Source: an uncultured Ruminococcus sp.
GTDB taxonomy: Bacteria; Bacillota; Clostridia; Oscillospirales; Acutalibacteraceae
Length of the DNA stretch: 6,841 nt
Assembly (NCBI GenBank): GCA_902767285.1
Contig: CACXHC010000130.1
Coordinates: forward strand, 1 to 6,841
Direction of reading: 5' to 3'
Position 1 is the first letter of the stretch, and every line of letters starts with the position of its first letter. Below the pieces are notes generated by a model, which worked only from the letters and a program-made list of their open reading frames with translations, had not been told where the DNA came from and did no database searches. The position numbers and the translations under genes are program-made. Shown here one piece after another: positions 1 through 5,715 of this stretch.

Positions 1-392
1 CCGATAAACAAAAGCTCGTTTTCGGGGTCACGGGATATATTATTTAGTTTCATGGCATTTGCGAGTGAAAGATTCACTCCAAAAACTTCGGATTTGTCGA
101 GATTAGTATGTGCGGAAATACAGCTTATACCATATCTCGCCGCCTGATATACCGGACTCGTTGCTGTAACCTCTTGCATTGGAACAAATATTACAGGGTG
201 ATGGCTTATTATAAGCTGAGCATTTATTTCGTGAGCTTCTTCAACAACTTCATTTGTAATATTGAGAGCCAACAACGCTTTTGTAAAATCTCCGTTTATA
301 TCGCCTATTAGCAAACCGACATTATCCCATTTTTCGGCGGTCGAAAATGGAGCGATTTCGTCTATCCAATCATAAATAGTTTTTATTTTCAT
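1..392 (-). CDS. Nif3/YqfO-family dinuclear metal protein, 5' part (runs off left edge)
   Basis: The first 130 codons of a leftward gene are present and the 3' part lies outside the window. The reading frame starts at the ATG at 392-390, with a strong GGAGGAG Shine-Dalgarno (398-404) 5 nt upstream. The translation begins MKIKTIYDWIDEIAPFSTAE, followed by KWDNVGLLIGD at about residues 21-31, the typical Nif3 N-terminus. The family metal-binding motifs are visible: SHHPVIF (His64-His65) and SAHTNLD (His95, Asp99). The C-terminal HxxxE metal motif lies beyond the window. Nif3 proteins form ring-shaped hexamers with a di-metal centre; the cellular role is poorly defined, and a GTP cyclohydrolase I type 2 annotation is sometimes applied without strong support. 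It follows trmK by 14 bp, the conserved Firmicute order, so it is almost certainly co-transcribed with it. Family assignment is firm; molecular function is not. Confidence 0.93.
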   Translation of the reverse strand, partial: MKIKTIYDWIDEIAPFSTAEKWDNVGLLIGDINGDFTKALLALNITNEVVEEAHEINAQLIISHHPVIFVPMQEVTATSPVYQAARYGISCISAHTNLDKSEVFGVNLSLANAMKLNNISRDPENELLFI

Positions 393-406
393 ATTATCTC
401 CTCCAA

Positions 407-1078
407 TCAAATATTGTATTTGGTTTTTATATCGTCAATTATTTTTTGAAAATTGGATGCTTTTTCAATTTGACCGCTTTTTTCAAATCCGTTCTTTTTA
501 TTAATAACGTCTTCAAATACAGAACGCATATATTTTTTTGAGTTTTCGTTATTGCAGTCCAGTTTTCCCATATAAAAGAAAGATTCAGCAAAATTGTATT
601 TTTCGCCCGAATACTCGGAATAAATAACCGTATAATATTTTCCGTTTTGCGAACACGGTGTTTCACTGATTATCTCAAAACCGTTTTTACATAAATATTC
701 TCTGAGAATATGAGTTTTTGTCATAGGCTGAAGAATAAATCTTTTATCGGGATTTTTAATCCACGGCGTTCTCTGCATAATTTTGACTATCAGTTCTGCA
801 CCCATGCCCGATATTACAATATCGTCAGCCTCGTTTTCTTCTATATTGTCCAGCCCGTCCGATAATCTCACCGAAACAATATTTTCGCAGTTATATTTTT
901 TGATATTTTCGAGTCCTTTCATCAGCGGTTTTTCTCTTACATCTGATGCCACCGCCGAAGATATTATATTATTTTGGGCAACCCATATCGGTAAATATGC
1001 GTGGTCTGTTCCCACATCTACCAATTTTGAACCTTTTCTTACAAGCTCCGCACACGCCGACAAGCGACTATCTAACAT
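407..1078 (-). CDS. trmK: tRNA (adenine(22)-N(1))-methyltransferase TrmK
   Basis: The 223-residue product is a class I SAM-dependent methyltransferase of the TrmK/YqfN family (COG2384), which makes m1A22 in bacterial tRNAs in the cytoplasm. Visible motifs, numbered from the ATG at 1078: the SAM-binding motif I LVDVGTDHAYLP (residues 19-30), the strand-2 acidic residue in ASDVREKP (Asp46), RLSDGLDNI (71-79), the post-II segment DDIVISGMGAELI (85-97), and the family signature ILQPM plus a downstream LREYL. Length is normal for the family, which is about 220-240 residues. The start is ambiguous: an in-frame TTG at 1088-1090 adds four residues, but it abuts the purine-rich AGGAAAGG (1091-1098) with no spacer. 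The ATG at 1076-1078 has a 12-nt spacer to the same site and is preferred. The gene lies directly upstream of the Nif3-family gene, as in many Firmicutes, and is divergent from the lipoprotein gene. Functional assignment is by motif only. Confidence 0.93.
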   Translation of the reverse strand: MLDSRLSACAELVRKGSKLVDVGTDHAYLPIWVAQNNIISSAVASDVREKPLMKGLENIKKYNCENIVSVRLSDGLDNIEENEADDIVISGMGAELIVKIMQRTPWIKNPDKRFILQPMTKTHILREYLCKNGFEIISETPCSQNGKYYTVIYSEYSGEKYNFAESFFYMGKLDCNNENSKKYMRSVFEDVINKKNGFEKSGQIEKASNFQKIIDDIKTKYNI

Positions 1079-1115
1079 TATAATATTCAACCTTTCCTAA
1101 AAAACTATATCTCAT

Positions 1116-1144
1116 AGTATATCACGATTATTTTAAAAAATAAA
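1116..1144 (-). promoter_or_regulatory. Candidate promoter for trmK-nif3 (extended -10)
   Basis: On the minus strand TGATATACT (1124-1116) reads as an extended -10, TG-n-TATACT, matching TATAAT at 5 of 6 bases. The hexamer 17 bp upstream is a weak -35, TTTATT. The expected start point is near 1109, about 30 nt before the trmK ATG. The extended -10 would compensate for the poor -35. This is read by eye from consensus only. Confidence 0.5.
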
Positions 1145-1174
1145 GTTTTTATTTAGGTAAATTTAAAGTCACGC

Positions 1175-1183
1175 TGATACAAT
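1175..1183 (+). promoter_or_regulatory. Candidate extended -10 promoter for the lipoprotein gene
   Basis: TGATACAAT is an extended -10 (TG-n-TACAAT), 5 of 6 to consensus, about 33 nt before the ATG at 1216. No convincing -35 sits 16-18 bp upstream (AGGTAA or GGTAAA). An overlapping TATAGT at 1183-1188 is an alternative -10. The mRNA leader would be about 25 nt and carries TGGAGG at 1201-1206, a strong Shine-Dalgarno 9 nt from the start codon. Confidence 0.42.
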
Positions 1184-1215
1184 ATAGTCAAAGAAATAAA
1201 TGGAGGTATATAATC

Positions 1216-3174
1216 ATGAAAAAAACAAAAAAATATTTAACAATAATAATGGTGGCTATGATAGCATCAACAATGTTCACAGGCTGTAACGAAACAATTA
1301 GATCTTCAACAGATTCTGAAACTTCTTCAATTGTAGTTTCGGAGTCATCATCACAATCAGCAGAAACATCAAATGAAAATACCGAAAAAGCGGAAACCAA
1401 CGATAAAATCATAGCTGCAAGCACCTCAACAGATGATACCGAGTATTTTACTCAGCGAGATTTATCGGGTGAATATGACGAAGCTTCGGCGGTAAAAATC
1501 ACTTGTTCCGATTCGACATTCACAGCAACCGGTGAGGGCGTTTCCGTCAACAAGAATGTTCTCACCATATCGCAGGAAGGAACATACATTATTAGCGGAA
1601 CTATAAAAGATGGCAGAATCGTTGTCAGTGCGGGCGATAAAGATAAAGTTCAGCTCGTTTTTGATAATTGCTCTATTACATCTTCCGATTTTTCTGCACT
1701 GAATGTAGAAAATGCCGACAAAGTTTTTATTACTCTTGCAGACGGTACAAAAAATACAATCGCTGACGGCTCCGACTACTCCGATGAATCTGTTGATTCG
1801 GCAATATACAGTAAATCAACTCTTGTTATAAACGGTTCGGGCGAACTTACCGTTAACGGAAATCTCGGTCATGCAATCGTTTCAAAAGATGATCTCAAAA
1901 TAACCGGAGGATCTATAAACGTAACTTCCGTTGGAAGTGCCATTTGCGGAAAAGACAGCGTTAGAATAGCTAATGCAAATATAAATATAACTTCCGGCGG
2001 TGATGGAATAAAATCAACTAACGACTCGGACGAATCTAAAGGATATGTATATATCGAAAGCGGAAATATCAATATTACTGCCGACAATGACGCTATCCAA
2101 GCCGAGCAAGATGTGATCGTTCTCTCTGCAACAATTAAAGGAACAACAGGCGGCGGAAGTTCTAATTCTCAAAAATCCCATGAAGAAAACTTCGGTGGCT
2201 GGGGTATGTGGGGCAGACAAAATTCTGTTAACTCTTCGGTTGCAGCGAGTGAAGATTCATCAAGTGCCAAAGGACTCAAGGGCAACAATATTATTATAAA
2301 CGAAGCAACCATTGATTTCAATTGTGCAGATGACACGCTTAACGCTAACGGAAATCTCGAAATTAAAGACGGCAATATTTCGTTTGCGACCGGCGATGAT
2401 GGCATACACGCTGACGGAAATGTTACAATAAGCGGAGGAAACGTGACTATCTCCGAAAGCTACGAAGGAATAGAAGCACTCAGCATTACTATAAATGGAG
2501 GCAACGTTGATGTAACATCAAGCGATGACGGACTCAACGCAACCGATGGCGAATCCGAAGGCGGTATGCCCGGTATGCAGAACGCAAATGCAAATCCTGA
2601 TGTATTCATACTCATTTCAGGCGGGACACTTCATGTAAATGCAGGCGGTGACGGCTTAGACTCAAACGGAATTTTGACGATTTCGGGCGGTACAACTTAT
2701 GTTGAAGGCCCCACAAATGACGGCAACGGTGCTTTAGACGCAGGTTCAGGCTCGACCATTACAGGCGGTACGATAATCGCAACAGGCAGTTCGGGCATGG
2801 CTGAAACATTCGGTTCAAGCTCCACTCAATGTTCGATTTTGTACAATTTCTCGTCAAGTCACACCGGAACTGTTACTCTCAAAGATTCTTCCGGAAAAGT
2901 TATCGCCGAAACTTCATCTGATAAAACATACAATTCCGTAGTTATCAGCACTCCCGATATAAAGACAGGAGAAAAATATACAATCTCTTCGGGAAGCGAA
3001 TCGGCAGAAATTACGCTTGATTCAACAAGCTACTCAAACGGCGGTTCCGGCATGGGCGGAATGGGTGGCATGAACGGAAATATGGGTCGAAATTTCGGTG
3101 GAAATTTCAACGGCGGTGGAATGCCTACTCCTCCCGACAGAAATCCCAATAATAATTTCGGCAACGAAAATTAA
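1216..3174 (+). CDS. Surface lipoprotein with Cthe_2159-type beta-helix carbohydrate-binding domain
   Basis: This 652-residue protein is predicted to be exported and lipid-anchored. It has a Lys-rich n-region, a hydrophobic core (about residues 7-20) and a lipobox FTGC with Cys24. A Ser/Thr/Glu-rich linker runs from about 25 to 75. From about 90 to 580 it shows repeated short beta-strands of the form NGxLTIxGGxVxVTSxxDGI, typical of a right-handed parallel beta-helix. Turns recur near 22-residue spacing around residues 372-440 (DDTLNAN, DDGIHAD, YEGIEA, DDGLNAT), with related turns at GDGIKS (262-267), NDAIQA (291-296) and GDGLDSN (478-484). This matches the family PF14262 (DUF4353), whose studied member Cthe_2159 binds polygalacturonate and cellulose and holds calcium. 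The Asp pairs are plausible Ca ligands (inference). A low-complexity insertion at about 309-350 contains GGWGMWG. The tail from about 607 is rich in Gly, Met and Asn. No catalytic or dockerin motif is visible. The true ligand is unknown: adhesin or pectin binder are both possible. Confidence 0.87.
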   Translation: MKKTKKYLTIIMVAMIASTMFTGCNETIRSSTDSETSSIVVSESSSQSAETSNENTEKAETNDKIIAASTSTDDTEYFTQRDLSGEYDEASAVKITCSDSTFTATGEGVSVNKNVLTISQEGTYIISGTIKDGRIVVSAGDKDKVQLVFDNCSITSSDFSALNVENADKVFITLADGTKNTIADGSDYSDESVDSAIYSKSTLVINGSGELTVNGNLGHAIVSKDDLKITGGSINVTSVGSAICGKDSVRIANANINITSGGDGIKSTNDSDESKGYVYIESGNINITADNDAIQAEQDVIVLSATIKGTTGGGSSNSQKSHEENFGGWGMWGRQNSVNSSVAASEDSSSAKGLKGNNIIINEATIDFNCADDTLNANGNLEIKDGNISFATGDDGIHADGNVTISGGNVTISESYEGIEALSITINGGNVDVTSSDDGLNATDGESEGGMPGMQNANANPDVFILISGGTLHVNAGGDGLDSNGILTISGGTTYVEGPTNDGNGALDAGSGSTITGGTIIATGSSGMAETFGSSSTQCSILYNFSSSHTGTVTLKDSSGKVIAETSSDKTYNSVVISTPDIKTGEKYTISSGSESAEITLDSTSYSNGGSGMGGMGGMNGNMGRNFGGNFNGGGMPTPPDRNPNNNFGNEN

Positions 3175-3187
3175 CCCAAAAGATTAC

Positions 3188-3294
3188 AAAAGTCGCTCCT
3201 TTTTAGCAATTTTATTAAAATAATTCTTGAAAAATAACAAAAAATATGTTAAATTAATATTATATAATTTTGCAAACTAAAAGGAGTGACTTTT
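3188..3294. repeat. Long-range inverted repeat covering the ribosome-binding site of the nuclease gene
   Basis: The left arm (3188-3206), 14 nt after the lipoprotein stop codon, pairs with the right arm (3277-3294), which contains the AAGGAG Shine-Dalgarno (3281-3286) and the T-tract just before the ATG at 3296. Sixteen contiguous pairs form in RNA (3188-3203 with 3279-3294), fifteen Watson-Crick and one G-U at G3195-U3287. Two more pairs follow after a one-base bulge at 3204. The loop is about 70 nt and contains the gene's own candidate promoter. A transcript reading through from the lipoprotein gene could hide the ribosome site, whereas one starting at the local promoter lacks the left arm. 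The repeat is seen directly; the regulatory role is inferred. Confidence 0.7.
3227..3255 (+). promoter_or_regulatory. Candidate promoter for the beta-CASP nuclease operon
   Basis: TTGAAA (3227-3232, 5 of 6 to the -35 consensus) is separated by 17 bp from TAAATT (3250-3255), with TG at 3247-3248 giving an extended -10. The spacer ends in AATATGT, exactly as in the promoter before the SseB-domain gene, which supports the reading. A perfect TATAAT at 3263-3268 is an alternative -10 but has no recognisable -35. The start point would be about 3262, giving a leader of about 34 nt. Confidence 0.55.
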
Positions 3295-3295
3295 T

Positions 3296-4894
3296 ATGAA
3301 AATTACTTTTTTGGGAGCCGCACACGAAGTAACAGGTTCCTGTACTCTTATTGAGACAGGCAAAACCAAATTTTTGGTTGACTGCGGTATGGAACAGGGT
3401 ACCGACATATATGAAAATTGCGAAATGCCCGTTACTCCTTCAAACATCGACTTTGTTCTTTTAACTCATGCTCATATTGACCACTCCGGAAAACTCCCGC
3501 TTTTATGCTCAGGCGGTTTTAACGGAAATATATATGCAACTTCCGCCACAACAAAATTGTGCGGTATAATGCTAATAGACTCCGCTCACATTCAAGAAAT
3601 GGAAGCTGAATGGAAAAACCGAAAATCCAAACGCTCGGGCGGTATAGAATATTCTCCTATGTATACAGCTCAAGACGCCGAAAATTGTCTGACTCACTTT
3701 AAATCTTGCAGATATAATTCCGATATATTGATTAATGATGATATATCAATAAAATTTATTGATGCGGGACATCTTCTCGGCTCGTCATCTATCGAAGTGA
3801 CAATAACCGAAAACGGAGAAAAACGAGTTTTGCTTTTCTCGGGCGATGTAGGAAACATCGACCGCCCATTGATAAAAAATCCGCAAAAACCCGAATACGC
3901 CGACTATGTTGTTATAGAATCGACATACGGCAACCGACTTCACGGCCAGCGAGCCGATTACGCAAGCCAGCTTACTCAGATAATTTACAGAACGTTCCAG
4001 CGTGGCGGAAACGTTATTATTCCATCGTTCGCAGTCGGAAGAACTCAAGAGCTCCTCTATCTCATAAGAGAAATAAAAGAAAAAGGACTTTTGAGTAAAT
4101 TCGGTAATTTTCCTGTTTGGGTTGATAGTCCCCTCGCCGTTGAAGCTACGGGAATATACGGCGAAGATATGTACGACTATTGTGATGTCGAAACACTCGA
4201 ACTTCTCCGCCAAGGAATAGACCCCATAAAATTCCCAAATTTGCGTCTTTCGATAACAACGGAAGATTCGGTTGCTATAAATGCCGACCCAACACCGAAA
4301 GTAATACTTTCGGCAAGCGGAATGTGCGAGGCGGGCAGAATACGTCATCACCTCAAACATAATCTTTGGAGAGCCGAGTCTACAATTTTGTTTGTTGGAT
4401 ACCAAGCGGAAGGCACACTTGGCAGAGCTTTGCTCGAAGGTGCGTCCACCGTGAAACTTTTCGGTGAAGAAATCGCTGTAAATGCCGAAATCGCAAAAAT
4501 GGACGGCATAAGCGGTCATGCTGATATGAATATGCTTTTAGACTGGCTTTCAAACTTAAAAAATCGCCCCGAGATGGTGTTTGTCAATCACGGTAATGAC
4601 CAAGTTTGCGATGAATTTGCTCAAACTATCGTTCGTCAGCTTTCAATACCGGCGACTGCCCCATACAATGGTGCAAAGTACGAACTCACAGATTTCAAGT
4701 GCCTTGATTTTGGAAATACTATAAAATTGAAACAGCGTCCGAACAAGAGAGCCAAAGCCGTTTTCGACAGACTTGTCGCAGCCGGCAAAAGATTGCTTGA
4801 TGTTATCGACCAAAACAGAGGCTGTGCAAACAAAGATCTTGCAAAATTTGCCGATCAGATAAATGATTTGTGCAACAAATGGGAACGCAAGTAA
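3296..4894 (+). CDS. Beta-CASP metallo-beta-lactamase-fold RNase-like protein (COG1236/YSH1-like)
   Basis: This 532-residue cytoplasmic protein is predicted to be a zinc-dependent RNA-processing nuclease. The metallo-beta-lactamase motifs are intact: HAHIDH (His58, His60, Asp62, His63), DAGHLLGSS (His159) and FSGDVG (Asp184). The beta-CASP part follows: VVIESTYGN (motif A, Glu208), IIPSFAVGRTQELLYLI, VWVDSPLA, then VILSASGMCEAGRIRHHLKH (motif B region, His351/352/355). The RMMBL-type C-terminal part has GISGHAD (motif C, His408) and VFVNHG. An extension of roughly 70 residues ends the protein, rich in Lys/Arg with amphipathic helices, possibly for nucleic acid contact. The architecture matches the CPSF73/TTHA0252-like family and not RNase J, whose motif spacing and C-terminal domain differ. 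The ATG has AAGGAG 9 nt upstream. All expected metal ligands appear present, so activity is likely; substrate is unknown. It is probably co-transcribed with the RadC-like gene 33 bp downstream. Confidence 0.92.
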   Translation: MKITFLGAAHEVTGSCTLIETGKTKFLVDCGMEQGTDIYENCEMPVTPSNIDFVLLTHAHIDHSGKLPLLCSGGFNGNIYATSATTKLCGIMLIDSAHIQEMEAEWKNRKSKRSGGIEYSPMYTAQDAENCLTHFKSCRYNSDILINDDISIKFIDAGHLLGSSSIEVTITENGEKRVLLFSGDVGNIDRPLIKNPQKPEYADYVVIESTYGNRLHGQRADYASQLTQIIYRTFQRGGNVIIPSFAVGRTQELLYLIREIKEKGLLSKFGNFPVWVDSPLAVEATGIYGEDMYDYCDVETLELLRQGIDPIKFPNLRLSITTEDSVAINADPTPKVILSASGMCEAGRIRHHLKHNLWRAESTILFVGYQAEGTLGRALLEGASTVKLFGEEIAVNAEIAKMDGISGHADMNMLLDWLSNLKNRPEMVFVNHGNDQVCDEFAQTIVRQLSIPATAPYNGAKYELTDFKCLDFGNTIKLKQRPNKRAKAVFDRLVAAGKRLLDVIDQNRGCANKDLAKFADQINDLCNKWERK

Positions 4895-4927
4895 AAAAAT
4901 CATTTTTAGGACAAGAGGTGATTTTTT
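4894..4927 (+). promoter_or_regulatory. Hairpin over the ribosome-binding site of the RadC-like gene
   Basis: AAAAAATCA (4894-4902), overlapping the last base of the nuclease stop codon, is the exact reverse complement of TGATTTTTT (4919-4927), which ends at the base before the ATG at 4928. The 16-nt loop carries the Shine-Dalgarno-like AAGAGG (4913-4918). The stem is nine pairs, eight or nearly all A-U, so it would be weak. It could tie initiation of the downstream gene to ribosomes finishing the upstream gene. The hairpin is seen directly; the effect is inferred. Confidence 0.45.
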
Positions 4928-5617
4928 ATGAAATCTGTGTTAAATTCGATTAAACTCAACGTACATGAAAATCATCGTTTTCGATTGAAAAAAAGAGCAA
5001 TTTCTCACGGGATCGCCTCACTGGAAGACCACGAAATTCTTGAATCGATTCTCTTTTTCCCCATAAAAAGAAGCAACACAAATGAGCTTTCACATCACCT
5101 TATAAATAAATTTGGAAGTTTAGAAAATGTACTCTCGACAGATACCGCCGACCTGGAAAAATTCGGACTTTCCACTACAACCGCCGTGTGGCTGTCAAAT
5201 TTCAGTGAGATATGCCGAATTTGCACAAAAGAACAACTCATCAAAACCAAAATATCCCAAATAGTAGGTAATCTGGAACAGGAAATTAACGAAAATGAAG
5301 ATTTTTTCAAACAATTCAATATGCTCATTGTCGGAATATCGTCAACAGGCGATATGATATACAAAAAACTTATTCCATACGATGTTACAAATATCAAGGA
5401 TACAACTAAAGATATATGTGTTTTTTTAAAGAAATATTATGCCAAGTATGCTTTAGTTGTATATACACAGCCGGAAGATTCATTTTTTTACAAAAATCTT
5501 ATTAACACTTACTTACGAGTACTTTCAAATTCATTTTCAATGTTATCGGTTACTGTTGTCGGGCATTATAGCTTATCCAACGGAAAATTGGTCAAGATAG
5601 GAAATAATCCAAAATAA
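4928..5617 (+). CDS. RadC-related protein with degenerate JAMM (MPN/JAB) domain
   Basis: The N-terminal part of this 229-residue protein clearly matches the RadC/UPF0758 N-terminal domain: HRFRLKKRAI (16-25), LEDHEILESILFFPIKRSNTN (about 32-52, compare the family's FEDHELLELLLFYAIPRKDTN), then HHLINKFGSLENVL (56-69). The helix-hairpin-helix glycine motif is eroded to FGLS (79-82) where the family has PGIG. The C-terminal half aligns in order with the RadC JAB domain (FNMLIVGISSTGDMIYKKLI, the FLKKYYAKYALVV helix-strand, and a final VVGHYSLSNGKLVKIG). At the HNHPSG position, however, it reads YTQPED (179-184), so both metal-binding histidines are missing and no PSxxD follows. A metalloprotease-type activity is therefore unlikely. 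RadC proteins have no firmly established DNA-repair role. The gene sits 33 bp after the beta-CASP nuclease gene with no promoter between, suggesting co-expression. Family call is confident; function is unknown. Confidence 0.82.
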   Translation: MKSVLNSIKLNVHENHRFRLKKRAISHGIASLEDHEILESILFFPIKRSNTNELSHHLINKFGSLENVLSTDTADLEKFGLSTTTAVWLSNFSEICRICTKEQLIKTKISQIVGNLEQEINENEDFFKQFNMLIVGISSTGDMIYKKLIPYDVTNIKDTTKDICVFLKKYYAKYALVVYTQPEDSFFYKNLINTYLRVLSNSFSMLSVTVVGHYSLSNGKLVKIGNNPK

Positions 5618-5643
5618 ACGATATGTAAAAGCTCGAAAAACAC

Positions 5644-5672
5644 TTGTAAAAATTCGTGCAATATGTTATGAT
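5644..5672 (+). promoter_or_regulatory. Promoter for the SseB-domain gene
   Basis: TTGTAA (5644-5649) and TATGAT (5667-5672) are separated by exactly 17 bp, with TG at 5664-5665 giving an extended -10. This is the best-formed promoter in the window. The start point should be near 5679, leaving a leader of about 37 nt that includes GAGG at 5703-5706, 9 nt before the ATG at 5716. Confidence 0.68.
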
Positions 5673-5688
5673 ATATTTGTTTTTACAA
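5644..5688. repeat. Dyad symmetry spanning the -35 and start point of the SseB-domain gene
   Basis: TTGTAAAAA (5644-5652) and TTTTTACAA (5680-5688) are perfect 9-bp inverted repeats. The left arm is the -35 element and the right arm falls at the expected transcription start. The arrangement could be an operator pair for a regulator or a chance AT-rich match. A similar imperfect pair (TTGAAAAAT at 3227-3235 and ATTTTGCAA at 3267-3275, 8 of 9 complementary) brackets the nuclease promoter. Confidence 0.4.
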
Positions 5689-5715
5689 CACTAATCGAAA
5701 GCGAGGTACTGCCCA

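Noticed and set aside
108..311. 67-codon rightward reading frame
   Set aside because: It lies opposite the Nif3-family gene, which has clear motifs and a strong ribosome site; the rightward frame has none.
783..1100. 105-codon rightward reading frame
   Set aside because: Shadow of trmK on the opposite strand, with no family motifs.
1128..1143. TTATTTT/AAAATAA mini-hairpin in the divergent region
   Set aside because: Made only of A and T in AT-rich sequence; expected by chance.
3263..3268. Perfect TATAAT before the nuclease gene
   Set aside because: No -35 at a suitable distance. The upstream TTGAAA-17-TAAATT with TG extension is a better promoter, so it is kept only as an alternative.
3785..4519. 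244-codon leftward reading frame inside the nuclease gene
   Set aside because: Long, but antisense to highly conserved nuclease motifs. Its composition is odd (many Phe, Cys and Tyr) and no leftward ribosome site supports it.
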